Shown one piece after another: positions 8,597 to 18,924 of a stretch of 64,000 nucleotides of DNA. The notes under the pieces are model-generated. The model saw only the letters and a program-made list of their open reading frames with translations, was not told where the DNA came from and made no database searches. Numbering within the stretch: position 1 is the stretch's first letter; every line of letters starts with the position of its first letter. The translations under genes were made by a program, and so were the position numbers. The stretch is from Candidatus Symbiobacter mobilis CR (GTDB taxonomy: Bacteria > Pseudomonadota > Gammaproteobacteria > Burkholderiales > Burkholderiaceae_C): contig NC_022576.1 of the NCBI RefSeq assembly GCF_000477435.1, forward strand, positions 248,001 through 312,000. The letters are read 5' to 3'.

Positions 8597-11536
8597 CTAC
8601 CTGGGTTTGACCTCAAATTCACCCACCTGCACCACATGGCCTTCACCTTTCAGGCGAAGCGTCATCATTTTCTCTTGCGCCTCTGCTGTGCCAAACCCAC
8701 TGCTCAGTTTGACCTGTAGGGTGGTTGCATTGGCCACGATCTGCTGGCGTGAGCCATAGAAATTGGCTTCGATCTTGTATTTGCCAGGTAGGGCGTTTCT
8801 CAGCGAAAACTCCTCTGGCCCATACCCCAATGTACAGTCAGTGGACATGCGCCCGCCCTGATAGGTCAGTTGGTTCCCATAGAAGGACTTCTCTCCACGG
8901 GGGTCAGTGACCCACAAATCCATGTCGCTGTTGTCTGCGTCCCAGGTCAGCACCACGCGCAAGTCCATCGGCAGGTTTTTGTTCAGGCGTGGGTCGATGC
9001 GGCTGGTATCGAGTTTGCCGGTTGGTTGCGATGCGATGATGGCATTCATTTCTGCCAAAGCAATCAGTTCAATGTCGCCAAACCTGCGTTCCCACGGGCG
9101 AATGACCACCTCGTAAAGCTGGTCGATGGCCTGCTGAGGGTGTCCGGCCGCAGCTTGCGCCAAGCCCAGATCTCGAAATGACTGCGGTTCATCCTGCGCC
9201 AGGTACTGCACTTTTTCAAAGACGGATACGGCCAACTCTGGCGCACCTGCCTGCAACAGCCGGTAACCCAATAGACGCAAAACGTGCCGGTTTTCCAAGT
9301 CCATTTCTGCCAGGTTGGACAGAACCCGCAAAGCCAGTTCACGCAAGCCCTTGTCGATCAGCAAGTCAGCCACATCCAAAAAGAATGCGCTGCTGTCGGC
9401 GTAAGACGGTTTTTCGTCCAAGTATTGTGCATACAGGGTGTCTGCACTGGCTGCACCCAGTCGCGCAATGTAGGGCGCATCAGATGTCCATTTTTTCAGG
9501 GCGATACCGACGACCGGGCTGCTCGGTTCCTGGTTCAGACTGGCATTGCTCTGATAGCTGGGGGATAGCCTGGCCATGGCATCCTCGGGCCGGGAGTGTG
9601 CCGCAGAACCCACTTCAACGGGTGCAGGTGGGGCCATAACAAACACATCTTCTGATTCAGGTACGGCTACTGCCACAGGCGGCGCAACTGACATTCGGGC
9701 CACGTCACTGCTTAAGGGTGTTGCAATAGAGGCAAGCGGGTTATCTTTTGGAAAAGACCGCTCCCACCAAGCCACTTTGCCCTCAAAGTCACGCACCACT
9801 TGTTCCAGATGTCTTTGTTGCCGTCCAGTCTTGTCCAGGCGGCGCTGATCCATCAATTGTTCATAGCTGGCCAGCAGGTCTGCCGGTGGTGTCAGTTCGT
9901 AGCGAACGTAATCCTCCACGCTGTCGAGCACGATCAGCGAGGTTTCACGAGTTGGAATGCCCAGCGCTGTCCCGATGCGGCGAATCTCGCCACGGTGCAG
10001 TTCAAAGTCGCCTTCAAGTTGGCGCAAGCGATAGTTGCCCCACAAATACGCAGCCAGCGCATGGGTTGGCGCATTGGCTGAGACTGCGAGGGTGATATTT
10101 TTGGGCTTTCCGTGCTCCAGCAGTGTCAGGCTTACCTCAGCCTTGGGCTGTGTCAATTTGCCAACCAGGCGCAGCAAGCCCTGGCGCGGGTCCACCGTAT
10201 CCACCAGCACATCGCCAGCACCCGTGGCGCGCAGCGATTGCACATGCGGCCCTTGGGTCAAAAGGACTTGCGCTGCTGCGCTGGGTTGGTCGGCCTGCAC
10301 CTGCACCCACTCTCCGCCACTGGCCTGCGCCCAGGCCGCAAGGCGTGCGGTATCTGCGGTCACGGATGCGTTCAGGGCGTACAAACGTTGCCCTGCTGCC
10401 AGCGTTGGAAAGCGCGCATTGCCGTAGTTGTGCAGGCCGTCGCTGACCAGCAGGTACTCGCTGACATCGGTTTGTTCCTGCCAATCGGCCAGGTTGCTGG
10501 CACCGTCGTACACCGTGTTTTGCAAGCTTTGGCGTAGCTCGTCCCAACGGCCATTGACGATCTTGAAGTTTTGCGGTGGGTCGGCTCGGTCGCGCAGGTG
10601 TGTCAGGCGAACCTCGACGTTGGCAACTGTCTTGAAGTAGTCATCCAGCACCCGCAAAATCGCATCATTGGCGCGAAGCGCGCCTGAGCTTGAACTGTCC
10701 CACAACAAACCCACCACCTTGGGCAACTCACGCGGGCTGCGTTGGGGTGACACCGGGATCTCGGTCACAAAATAGGTCGTTCCCTCATGCTCTTGCACGT
10801 AGGTGGTCGCTTGCGCGGGGGCATTCATCAGCAATTTGAGTTGGCCGTTGGCCACATAGTGGGTTTTATCGACCTTTGACGTCAAGCCCTGGCGGGTGCG
10901 CGCAAACTGGATCGGCCCCAGCGCACCGCTGGCAGTGGGCGGTACAGCCGTGCCCTTCACATTGACAGTCAGCTTGAAGTCTTTCAGTTGATCCGGGTAG
11001 GCAAGCGGCAGGCGATAGACGGACTGTGAACCTTCGCGTCCCAGAGCTTGCACATATTTCAGCTCGACCGTGCGCGTGGACTTGGCAGCGATGGGGTAAA
11101 CGCGCAGACTGAAATTGTTGCCCTGGGTGTTTTCAAGTAGGGCGGGGTCAGTCTTGCGTCGTTCAACGGCTTCAAAGATCTGACGGCCTTTGGCTTTTTC
11201 GACCGGAACCGCAGGGCGCATCTGGCCATTGATGTCCAGGGCAAAAGCCGTGATCTGCTGGCCGTCAAGCAATGGAAACTGCAACTGTCCCTCAAGGGCA
11301 CGCTGGTTGGGGTTGAAAAACACCATGCGCACCGTGGTGAGTGCCAGGCAGCCGCTGATGTCTGCATCGATGTGCAGGCTTTGCAGCCGGATGGGCCGCT
11401 CGCCGCCCAAGGTATCCATCAAGCGAGGCGCGGCCATGGCGGCATGGCAGGCCGCAAGGGCCAGCAAGCTCGCCGCCATGCAGACCCTACAGCGCCACAG
11501 CGCCACAGAGATCAGGGTGTGAACGATATTTGTCAT
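8597..11536 (-). CDS. VIT/VWA/TPR/DUF2135 secreted protein
   Basis: About 979 residues. After a signal peptide comes a VIT (vault/inter-alpha-trypsin) domain (about residues 35-165), then a von Willebrand A-like domain with an intact MIDAS DxSxS motif (LLWDSSSSG, about residue 277). A low-complexity linker and a helical, TPR-like region (about residues 690-830) follow. A C-terminal DUF2135-type beta domain contains DNSDMDLWVTDPRGE. The start at 11536 has GAGGA 6 bases upstream; a longer frame starts seven codons earlier without support. It is flanked by two related insertion-sequence remnants. It probably acts in the periplasm or at the envelope in metal-dependent protein binding. VIT/VWA proteins are frequent next to NTPase- and caspase-based conflict genes. 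Confidence 0.85.
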   Translation of the reverse strand: MTNIVHTLISVALWRCRVCMAASLLALAACHAAMAAPRLMDTLGGERPIRLQSLHIDADISGCLALTTVRMVFFNPNQRALEGQLQFPLLDGQQITAFALDINGQMRPAVPVEKAKGRQIFEAVERRKTDPALLENTQGNNFSLRVYPIAAKSTRTVELKYVQALGREGSQSVYRLPLAYPDQLKDFKLTVNVKGTAVPPTASGALGPIQFARTRQGLTSKVDKTHYVANGQLKLLMNAPAQATTYVQEHEGTTYFVTEIPVSPQRSPRELPKVVGLLWDSSSSGALRANDAILRVLDDYFKTVANVEVRLTHLRDRADPPQNFKIVNGRWDELRQSLQNTVYDGASNLADWQEQTDVSEYLLVSDGLHNYGNARFPTLAAGQRLYALNASVTADTARLAAWAQASGGEWVQVQADQPSAAAQVLLTQGPHVQSLRATGAGDVLVDTVDPRQGLLRLVGKLTQPKAEVSLTLLEHGKPKNITLAVSANAPTHALAAYLWGNYRLRQLEGDFELHRGEIRRIGTALGIPTRETSLIVLDSVEDYVRYELTPPADLLASYEQLMDQRRLDKTGRQQRHLEQVVRDFEGKVAWWERSFPKDNPLASIATPLSSDVARMSVAPPVAVAVPESEDVFVMAPPAPVEVGSAAHSRPEDAMARLSPSYQSNASLNQEPSSPVVGIALKKWTSDAPYIARLGAASADTLYAQYLDEKPSYADSSAFFLDVADLLIDKGLRELALRVLSNLAEMDLENRHVLRLLGYRLLQAGAPELAVSVFEKVQYLAQDEPQSFRDLGLAQAAAGHPQQAIDQLYEVVIRPWERRFGDIELIALAEMNAIIASQPTGKLDTSRIDPRLNKNLPMDLRVVLTWDADNSDMDLWVTDPRGEKSFYGNQLTYQGGRMSTDCTLGYGPEEFSLRNALPGKYKIEANFYGSRQQIVANATTLQVKLSSGFGTAEAQEKMMTLRLKGEGHVVQVGEFEVKPR

Positions 11537-11565
11537 GCAGGGTCCTCGTGGGTTCAATCAAATAG

Positions 11566-11818
11566 GAGCCTCTTGCAAACCTCCCATTCCGAAGCTGAAT
11601 TTCGCCGGTTGAGGCAAGAAATTCGGGTGCGGGCGCGCCATTTCTAGCAAGATGAAGTTCTTCAATCCGACATCGAACGCCCGCAAAATGAATAGTAATC
11701 GACGTGAACTTTAGTGTGCATGGCGGCTGGGTAAACACGGATTCAGGTTTAGATTTAGGTTTATAGGCGACAAATGCAGTCGAACTATTCGCTTCGGCAG
11801 AAGTTATGCTAAAGACTC
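11566..11818 (+). mobile_element. MITE-like derivative of the element at 7832-8579
   Basis: 253 bp. The left 147 bp are almost identical to 7832-7978 and start with the same GAGCCTCTTGCAAAC. The right about 58 bp (11761-11818) match the other copy's right end, but the terminal repeat is degraded (GTTATGCTAAAGACTC). The transposase coding region is lost. It lies between the divergent VIT/VWA and giant CHAT genes and ends 18 bp before the latter's ATG, so it forms the 5' leader of that gene. Confidence 0.7.
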
Positions 11819-11836
11819 ATATCGAAAGGGATTTCC

Positions 11837-14800
11837 ATGTTCAAGTACGGTGTTTCGCGTCTGGCGCAATCGGTCATGGCCTTGACATTATGCGGGGGGG
11901 TGGCGGTTACACCTTCAGCTTGGTCGGTAGACAAAGCCGAGGGTACGGTTGTGAGCGGTACGCCGCTGTCGGCCAGTGCGGCAAATCTTTTCGATGATGC
12001 CCGCGTCAAACTCTGGTCCGCCGACTTCCTGGCGGAACGGAAGTCCGCCGTGGTAGAAGCAGTGGCGGCGGATTTGGCGGGCAATGCTCCCCATCCCTTC
12101 GCCGCCCAGGTTTGGCTGCGGGTTCAGGAGAGTTTGGGCGTGAAGCCGCTGCAAGCGGTATCCTTGGCTCCTGCCGCTGCGCAGGAAAAGCTGGCGGCTA
12201 TCGCAGACATAGAAAGCCTTTCAGGGGCAGGTCGCAACGACGAGTTGCTGGCACGGTTTCCCGTCGGCGACCTAAAGAAATTCAATGATCCGTGGGCTGT
12301 GACTCTCCTGATTTCGGCCGCAGAAGCCGAGGAACGTCTGGATCTGGCCTTCGCCTACCGCATGGCAAGCTGGCAGCTCAACCCGCAGTTATTTAGCCCG
12401 GTTTGGAATTTCATCGACCAGTTCTCTTCGAAGAACACGCTTACGGACCGTCAGAAGGCCTTGGAGATGGCGGCTACGTTTGCCGCTACCCGTAGTGGTC
12501 CAGCAGTAGCGAGAATAGCGCAGGATCGTGCGCTGTATGGACTTGACTATGCGTCCATTGCCCAACTCTGGAACGATACCAGCGACTGGCACGCCCTGCG
12601 CTATCGGGCGAGCATGGCCTATGGCAGCCAGCGCTGGGATGAGTCCATCGAACTGCAGCGGCGCGCCGAATCCGCCTTTCCCTTCCGCAATCCGGGCGTG
12701 CGCATGGCCAAGGCCATGATTCGTGCCAACCGCCTGGAGGAGTCCCGGCGCATGCTGGCCCAAAATGCCCTGCGGTATGCGCCAACCGGAGTCGCTACCG
12801 AGCGACAGGCTCTTGCTGACCTGGCTGCGGCACTGCAGGAAGCCGGGGAGCAAGGCGAACAACGCAGTGTTCTCGATCAGGCATTGAATCGCTGGCCCGA
12901 CGATGTGGAATTCCTCAATGCCAAAGCGGAACTGGAGCAGGGCAGCAATCGCCCTGCGGAGGCCGTGACCATTTGGCGCCGGGTGCTTCTCCTAGAGCCA
13001 AAGAATGCTTATGCCTGGTCCCGCTTGGTGGAGGCCAGTCAGGCGAACGGCAAACTTCAGCAGGCGCTGGACGCCTACCGGGATGCCCTGGCGGCGGTTG
13101 GCAAGCCTGACCCACGCCTCTTCAACGTCATGCTGGGTGTGTTGCAAGCGCGGGGGGAACATGAAGAAGCGGTGAAGGCCGTGCGATCTCGGGAGAGCGA
13201 GCGCCATCTTGGGGGGTGGACGCTACGCAACCTAGCCTTGTCCTTACAGAAGCTGGGACGAAAACCCGAGGCCCTGGAAGAACTGCGCCGTTCTTTCGTG
13301 GAAGACGGACTCACCGCCTGGGGGGCTGACCGCTATTTTGAACTGGTGGACGACATTCACGGTGCGGCGGGCAGCGAGGTGGAAATACAACGCCTGCGGC
13401 GGGAGTTCCCCGAAGCTTCGCTGATCGCGGACAGGCTCGAGACTCGGTTGTTGCGGCGATCCGGCAAGGATCGACATCCGGTTCAGGTCATGGACGACGA
13501 AGCGATCGCCCTGGCGCCGCAGGCCTACTGGCCCTATTACTACCGCGCCTGGGAAGCGGCCGAGGCTGGGAATTATGAGGAAATGCAGGCGCACATTACC
13601 CGGGGATTAGCGGCTATGCCCGCAGATTTGCAGGGGCGGCGAACAGAACTGCTTCTGAAGAGGGCCGCGCTGACGTCGAAGATCGAAAAGCAAAGGCCGG
13701 TGGTCAATGCCGATCACCTGCGGGCGGCGCTTGCTGACCTGGATGAAGCGGAAAAGGGGGGCTACGGCCTGGGAGAAGTTCATCACCAACGTTTCGACAT
13801 ATTGTCCTTGCTCAGCAGAAACCCGGAGGCAGCCCGGGAATTGATGGCCTGGAGCGCGGCATCGCCGGATGATGGGAGCGCCGTGGCGACTCTCTTTCAA
13901 TTCAGCGACAACGCCATTGGTGCCCGCAGTTTCCTGGCACTGAATCGCTATATTCATCGCAATCCTTACGATGGGCAGCGTCTGGCGGAGGGTCTGGAGC
14001 GCCACGCGAAGTGGGGTGGCAGCCCTGTGGTTGGCTTGGCCTACAGCAGGCTACTTGAAGAAAGGGCTCCAGGCGTAGCGCGGGAGTGGAGGCCTATCTA
14101 CAACAAGAGTACTGCGCTCAATAGTCTCGGAGCGCACCAAGACCACTACCGTGCTACATACGATGGTTCTTCATCGATTGCGCCAAGTGACCGCTATGTG
14201 GGCTGGTTTGAATCGGCCCGGGGGCAGGCACAGTCGAATCGATCCTTCTTGTTGCCCGAGAAACTAGATTTGGTGCATATGCACGCCACCATCGTTGACC
14301 CCAGCGGCATCGAGGTGGAGCGTGGCTACCATCCGATTACCGGCCGCCTGACCTTCCTGCGGGTCGGTGCCGCCTCGGTCAGTGCGGAATACGATGCGCG
14401 GGGCATTAATCTGCTGCGGCTGGCGGACTCGGGGGGATCTGAAATTCGCCTGGAATACGATGCCCAGGACCTCATCACCCGCATCACCCAAAAGGGAGGT
14501 GATGAACTCAGCTTTGAGTACGCCCCCAATAGCAAGCCTTCCCGCATCAGCGTGAAGGGGGTCGGTGACATAAAGATCGAATACGACGCGAACAACGAGA
14601 TCAGCAAGGTGGTGGCCGGTGGTGGCCCCAAAGTGGCGCTGCGCGTAACCTCGGCCTTTCAGGAGCTTCTCGGCCTGTCCAAGAGATTCGAGCGGGCGAG
14701 TGCGGATGAAGTGCCAGATTTGCCGGTTCAAGATAGTGCTTTCGAGAAGCTTGAGCAAGCGGAGAGTGCAGTTGAAGCGACCGTGCGAGGAAAACCCGGC

Positions 14801-17800
14801 AAGAATCGGGATGCCCTGGCGGAACGGATTCTCAAGGCCAAACTCGCCACCGCCACCTGGCTGGCCGAGCATCTCGGGGATCGCCGTAAATATGCCCGTG
14901 ATTTGGGGGACAGGCTGGCTGCCATCCTGGAAGCCGCATGGCAGCCGGGCGCGACACCTGCCACCCTCCGGGCCGGCCTTGATGCCGCCGTCCTGTGGCA
15001 TCGGGTGACCCTCAGGTTGCACAGCCATGGTGTCGCCGAGGAGGACTGGCGCAAGTGGAGCCGCTTGCAGGCCTGGCTGGGCGAGATGCCTACCAAAGCC
15101 CCTTCTTTAGTGGCCTTGAGTGCCAAGGTGCTGGCCCAGTTTTCGAAGGATCCGCTCAAACTGATGGATCTGGCCCACTGGTTGCCCCGTTCCTATATCG
15201 ACAACGTGGGCTTTTGGCAGCGCTATCCGATGCGCAGCGTAGTGCCGGCCAACTTGGCGGAGAATGCCCGTGCTGAGGCCGTGCTGGTGCGGCGCAATGG
15301 CGATGTGGTGGTGGGTTCCCGGGTGGGCCTGTCGGTGCTGCGCCGCGGCTTCTGGGAATGGTTTGCCTGGGACACCGCCAGTGAGCGGTTTTCCCCGGAT
15401 ATTTCCTACGACGCAGCCGGAAGGGCTCTCGCGGTGCTGTCCCTGGCGGAGGACAGCCAGGGTGCGTTGTGGGTAGGTACCGACAATGGTCTGGTACGCA
15501 TTGCCGGAGACTATGGCGGCGCGGCTGGGCGTTGGACCTTGCCCGCACCCCGGGTCGAACGGCTTGCGCCATATCGTGACGGAGTGCTCGCCGGCACCCC
15601 GGCAGGCTTGATGTTCTATGGCGAAAAGGGCGCCGGAATCCTGCCGCCAGCCCTCGCGCCCCAGCAGGCGAGCCGCATCACCCTGCTCAAAGCGCAGGAG
15701 GCACCGGATGACGCGCAAGTGGTACTGATTGGGACCGACAACACCCTTGTCGGCGTGAGCGGAGATCAGGTACAGACCCTTGTGACCGGCCAGGGCGTGC
15801 GCGATGCCCAATGGCTCAATGGCCGGGTATTCATATTGCGTCAGAACGATGTGACCGTGGCCACGTGGACTGGCGAGGGCAAGCCGGGCAACCCGGAGAG
15901 GATCGCCGATGCAGGTGGTATCCATTTCTCGCGCCAGATAGAAGGCCTGTCCGCCCTGCTGGCCGATGACGGCAGCCAGGTTCTTGCGGTGCTCACCGAC
16001 CTGGGCTTGTCATTATTCAGGGACGAGCATTTCGAGGAAAAGAAGCTGCCTCTGGCCGACCGGGATGCGGTTGTCTCCCTGCTGGCCTCGGCGGGGAGCA
16101 AGACCTTCATGGCTACCAGTGAGGGTATCTATGCGCTCGACCGCGACAAGGTGTCGGGTGACAACGACGGACGCGTTTACGATCTGCTTACCGATACGGG
16201 CCGCGGGGTAACTTTCGTTGCACGCGGCGACCGGCTGGAAGTGGTTACCCTCACCCGGCCACGAGCCGGCGCACGTCCGTTCAGCGACATTAAGTCGACT
16301 CGCCTGGCGCTGGATGTCGCGGGCGGCTTGATCACCAACGATGGTACGACCATCCTGCGCTTTCCGGCTGATAGCATGTCCCCGACGGAACTGTTCGACG
16401 CTAGGGCCAAGGGAGAAGGGGGGCAGCATTTCGACGCGATCACAAGTCTGCTAGTCGCGTCCGATGGCACGATATGGGTTTCGTCCGGGGCATCGGTCTT
16501 CCGACACAAGGATGGCCAGACCAGTGAATTCAGCATCTACAAAGATCCAGAGGTCTTTCCTGCCCGTAGCCACATGATTTCCAGGGTTTTGGAGACTGTG
16601 GACAAGCGCATCTGGGTGGTGGCCTCTGACGAAGGTCATCTTTATTTCCGTGGCCAGGCCATGAAAGGCGGTTTGCTAGAGTGGGATGGAAGGCGATTTG
16701 TCATTAAGGAAACTCCGAAGGATGGGTCGTGGTTTATCAGCAGCTACACCAATATCGGCCCGGATTCCGCCATTGTTGGCACTGCTGCCGGATTTGCCCG
16801 CCAGAGTGGCCAGCGCTACGATCTGGTGGAATCCCTGAAGGAGGCTTCGTACAGTGATTTGAAGAAACGCCAGCCCATGCTGTTCCTGGGCAGCCGTGGG
16901 GCCCGTCTAGGCGAGGATATGTGGTTGTTCGGCACGGCCGGCGGCGTGGTGGCTTTGCGCGGTGGCCGCTGGATACTGCCAGATCGTCTCAACTGGCTAC
17001 TGCCAGACCGTCACCTGGCGTCCTATGGTGGTCGCATGGTGCATGCCGTCGCCACCGATGCTGCTGGCCGAATATATGCAGGCACCGACCGGGGGCTTCT
17101 GATCTATGAGACGGGCGGGGCCGATCCCATGCAGTTCCTGCTTACTGAAAATCTTTCCGACCTGGCGCTAGGGGAACTGGAGTCCGAAAAATTGCGGGCC
17201 GAAGCCGGTGCTCTCCTGCCCGGCTTGCCCAAAGATAGCATCACCGGCAAGATGGCTCAACAGTTCAGCGCAGGCAACACCCAGATTGCCGCGTTGAAAG
17301 CACGACGCGACCGGCCCAATCCCATGCTGGTAGATGTTGTAGCTACGCAGAGTAGTGGCAAGGAAACGGCATCGTTGATGCCCGGGCCTAACCTGGATCA
17401 GGAACTGGACCAGCGCGAACGGGCACAGCGTGAATTGTTGACGCGCATTGAGCGTGATGCCTTTGGCCTGTATCAGATGCTGGAACTGAAGCCCATCGAT
17501 TTGGACATATGGCGTAAACGGCTGTCGCCGGAGGATGTGGTGGTCCAGTACCTGCCCACCGCTGACCGACTGCTCATCCACATCGCCAAGCGCGGGGGCG
17601 GCGAAGTGCGCGAGGTGGCGGTGAAAAGCCAGGAACTGTACGCACGTGCCCAAGCTGTGAGTACGGTCATCGCCCAAGAGGCCGCACGATTGAGGATGGA
17701 TCGTGGTGCAAATCCTGTCCTCACGGGAGACGATTTGCTCACCTTCCAGTTGAAGTCTCGTGGTGCAGAGGGGCTGACGGAGGAACTGCACTGGCTCTAT

Positions 17801-18580
17801 GAGCAATTGCTGCGTCCCGTCGAGCACGACCTAGCCGGGTATCAGCACGTTTACATCGTGCCCGTGGGGTCGCTTGCCCATCTGCCATTTTCTGCGCTGG
17901 TGCGCAGCGTAAAACCCCTCCCCGAATACGTGGCGCAGAGGATGGACATCGGCGTGCTGCCATCGTTGTACCTGATGGATCTGGTTCTGCGGGCCCGGGA
18001 ATCCCATCCGGGCGGGGCGGCAATATTCGGAAATCCTGATGGCACCCTGCCTGGAGCCGAGCGGGAGGCGGAAACCATCCGCAGCATTGTCGGCAGTAAC
18101 AGCGTTGTTCGTATCGGTTCAGCGGCCACGATGCAGGCCCTGAAGGACGGCGCAGGGGATACCAGGTGGCTGCACCTGGCCACCCACGGCAACCTGAATG
18201 CTCAGGATCCGTCGAAGAGCTTCCTTGTCCTTGCTGGCGGCACCCGCATGTCCATGGTGGACGCTATGCTCTTGCCCTTGACGCATACGGAAATGGTGGT
18301 TTTGTCCGCCTGCGAAAGCGGCGTAGGGGCCAACGGCATGGATTACGCCACCCTGGCCCGCTCCTTCGCTTACGCTGGCGCGCCCTCCGTGGTGGCCAGC
18401 CTGTGGCGGGTGAACGATGACGCTACGGCCCGACTCATGGAGCGCTTCTACAGCCACCGGCAGAACGGTAGGGATGTCTTCTCCGCTTTGTCCTCGGCCC
18501 AGCGGGACATGATCAGCTCCGGCGGCTCCCTGGCCGCGCCCGCTGCTTGGTCCGGTTTCCTTGCCTTCGGCCGACCGTAA
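11837..18580 (+). CDS. Giant TPR/YD-like/propeller/CHAT protease
   Basis: 2247 residues. A signal peptide is followed by a long helical TPR-like region (about residues 60-750), for example WDESIELQRRAESAFPFRNP. A segment of YD/RHS-like strands (about 800-930: YHPITGRLTFLRVG, RLEYDAQDLITRI) comes next. A propeller region (about 1130-1750) has motifs like GALWVGTDNGLVRIAG. The C-terminal CHAT domain (about 1900-2247) has candidate His 2117 (LATHGN) and Cys 2159 (LSACESG). AAAGGG lies 7 bases before the ATG. Expected location is periplasmic or outer-surface. The architecture suggests a scaffold with two sensory regions feeding a C-terminal cysteine protease. The right end of a MITE-like remnant lies 18 bp upstream. 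No partner gene overlaps it. Confidence 0.85.
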   Translation: MFKYGVSRLAQSVMALTLCGGVAVTPSAWSVDKAEGTVVSGTPLSASAANLFDDARVKLWSADFLAERKSAVVEAVAADLAGNAPHPFAAQVWLRVQESLGVKPLQAVSLAPAAAQEKLAAIADIESLSGAGRNDELLARFPVGDLKKFNDPWAVTLLISAAEAEERLDLAFAYRMASWQLNPQLFSPVWNFIDQFSSKNTLTDRQKALEMAATFAATRSGPAVARIAQDRALYGLDYASIAQLWNDTSDWHALRYRASMAYGSQRWDESIELQRRAESAFPFRNPGVRMAKAMIRANRLEESRRMLAQNALRYAPTGVATERQALADLAAALQEAGEQGEQRSVLDQALNRWPDDVEFLNAKAELEQGSNRPAEAVTIWRRVLLLEPKNAYAWSRLVEASQANGKLQQALDAYRDALAAVGKPDPRLFNVMLGVLQARGEHEEAVKAVRSRESERHLGGWTLRNLALSLQKLGRKPEALEELRRSFVEDGLTAWGADRYFELVDDIHGAAGSEVEIQRLRREFPEASLIADRLETRLLRRSGKDRHPVQVMDDEAIALAPQAYWPYYYRAWEAAEAGNYEEMQAHITRGLAAMPADLQGRRTELLLKRAALTSKIEKQRPVVNADHLRAALADLDEAEKGGYGLGEVHHQRFDILSLLSRNPEAARELMAWSAASPDDGSAVATLFQFSDNAIGARSFLALNRYIHRNPYDGQRLAEGLERHAKWGGSPVVGLAYSRLLEERAPGVAREWRPIYNKSTALNSLGAHQDHYRATYDGSSSIAPSDRYVGWFESARGQAQSNRSFLLPEKLDLVHMHATIVDPSGIEVERGYHPITGRLTFLRVGAASVSAEYDARGINLLRLADSGGSEIRLEYDAQDLITRITQKGGDELSFEYAPNSKPSRISVKGVGDIKIEYDANNEISKVVAGGGPKVALRVTSAFQELLGLSKRFERASADEVPDLPVQDSAFEKLEQAESAVEATVRGKPGKNRDALAERILKAKLATATWLAEHLGDRRKYARDLGDRLAAILEAAWQPGATPATLRAGLDAAVLWHRVTLRLHSHGVAEEDWRKWSRLQAWLGEMPTKAPSLVALSAKVLAQFSKDPLKLMDLAHWLPRSYIDNVGFWQRYPMRSVVPANLAENARAEAVLVRRNGDVVVGSRVGLSVLRRGFWEWFAWDTASERFSPDISYDAAGRALAVLSLAEDSQGALWVGTDNGLVRIAGDYGGAAGRWTLPAPRVERLAPYRDGVLAGTPAGLMFYGEKGAGILPPALAPQQASRITLLKAQEAPDDAQVVLIGTDNTLVGVSGDQVQTLVTGQGVRDAQWLNGRVFILRQNDVTVATWTGEGKPGNPERIADAGGIHFSRQIEGLSALLADDGSQVLAVLTDLGLSLFRDEHFEEKKLPLADRDAVVSLLASAGSKTFMATSEGIYALDRDKVSGDNDGRVYDLLTDTGRGVTFVARGDRLEVVTLTRPRAGARPFSDIKSTRLALDVAGGLITNDGTTILRFPADSMSPTELFDARAKGEGGQHFDAITSLLVASDGTIWVSSGASVFRHKDGQTSEFSIYKDPEVFPARSHMISRVLETVDKRIWVVASDEGHLYFRGQAMKGGLLEWDGRRFVIKETPKDGSWFISSYTNIGPDSAIVGTAAGFARQSGQRYDLVESLKEASYSDLKKRQPMLFLGSRGARLGEDMWLFGTAGGVVALRGGRWILPDRLNWLLPDRHLASYGGRMVHAVATDAAGRIYAGTDRGLLIYETGGADPMQFLLTENLSDLALGELESEKLRAEAGALLPGLPKDSITGKMAQQFSAGNTQIAALKARRDRPNPMLVDVVATQSSGKETASLMPGPNLDQELDQRERAQRELLTRIERDAFGLYQMLELKPIDLDIWRKRLSPEDVVVQYLPTADRLLIHIAKRGGGEVREVAVKSQELYARAQAVSTVIAQEAARLRMDRGANPVLTGDDLLTFQLKSRGAEGLTEELHWLYEQLLRPVEHDLAGYQHVYIVPVGSLAHLPFSALVRSVKPLPEYVAQRMDIGVLPSLYLMDLVLRARESHPGGAAIFGNPDGTLPGAEREAETIRSIVGSNSVVRIGSAATMQALKDGAGDTRWLHLATHGNLNAQDPSKSFLVLAGGTRMSMVDAMLLPLTHTEMVVLSACESGVGANGMDYATLARSFAYAGAPSVVASLWRVNDDATARLMERFYSHRQNGRDVFSALSSAQRDMISSGGSLAAPAAWSGFLAFGRP

Positions 18581-18679
18581 ACCAAATTTAACGTCGGTTG
18601 TTGATATGAACCCAAATAATCCATTAGCAGGGTGTTGATTTTCAGGGTCATGCCTTCGCTCTATGGCCCTTGATTCTGG

Positions 18680-18793
18680 CTATATTTTCTTTTCAGAGCT
18701 TTTGCGGGGCCTATTGCCCGCTGCGTCAGCACGCGCTTGGGGAACAAACAACCCAAGGCTGGTGACTAGCGCGATGAGTGCGAGGGTTTTCAT
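18680..18793 (-). CDS. Possible 37-residue secreted peptide
   Basis: A short frame encodes a typical Sec signal peptide (MKTLALIALV, cleavage after QARA) and a 15-residue basic mature part rich in Lys/Arg/Ser. No good Shine-Dalgarno is visible. It follows the caspase-FGE gene on the same strand, 131 bp downstream. It may be a genuine micropeptide, or the remnant of a longer secreted protein whose 3' end is lost. The rest of 18581-18924 shows nothing else. Confidence 0.35.
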   Translation of the reverse strand: MKTLALIALVTSLGLFVPQARADAAGNRPRKSSEKKI

Positions 18794-18924
18794 TGCCGGG
18801 CTACAAGATGTAAGGGTTCAGGCATAGGGACTGCACGGACGTGACCAATGTGATGCACATGTGCTGCGTATGCGGGGTGGGTACCAGGCGTGGGTACCTG
18901 GTGGGCAGCATGTTTGCCAGTACT

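Noticed and set aside
15107..15925. 272-codon minus-strand ORF within the giant CHAT gene
   Set aside because: Shadow ORF in GC-rich coding DNA; the plus-strand frame has continuous domain similarity.
18880..18905. Inverted repeat GGTACCAGG...GGTACCTGG as terminator
   Set aside because: It has a six-base stem with a long loop and no adjacent U run; function unclear.
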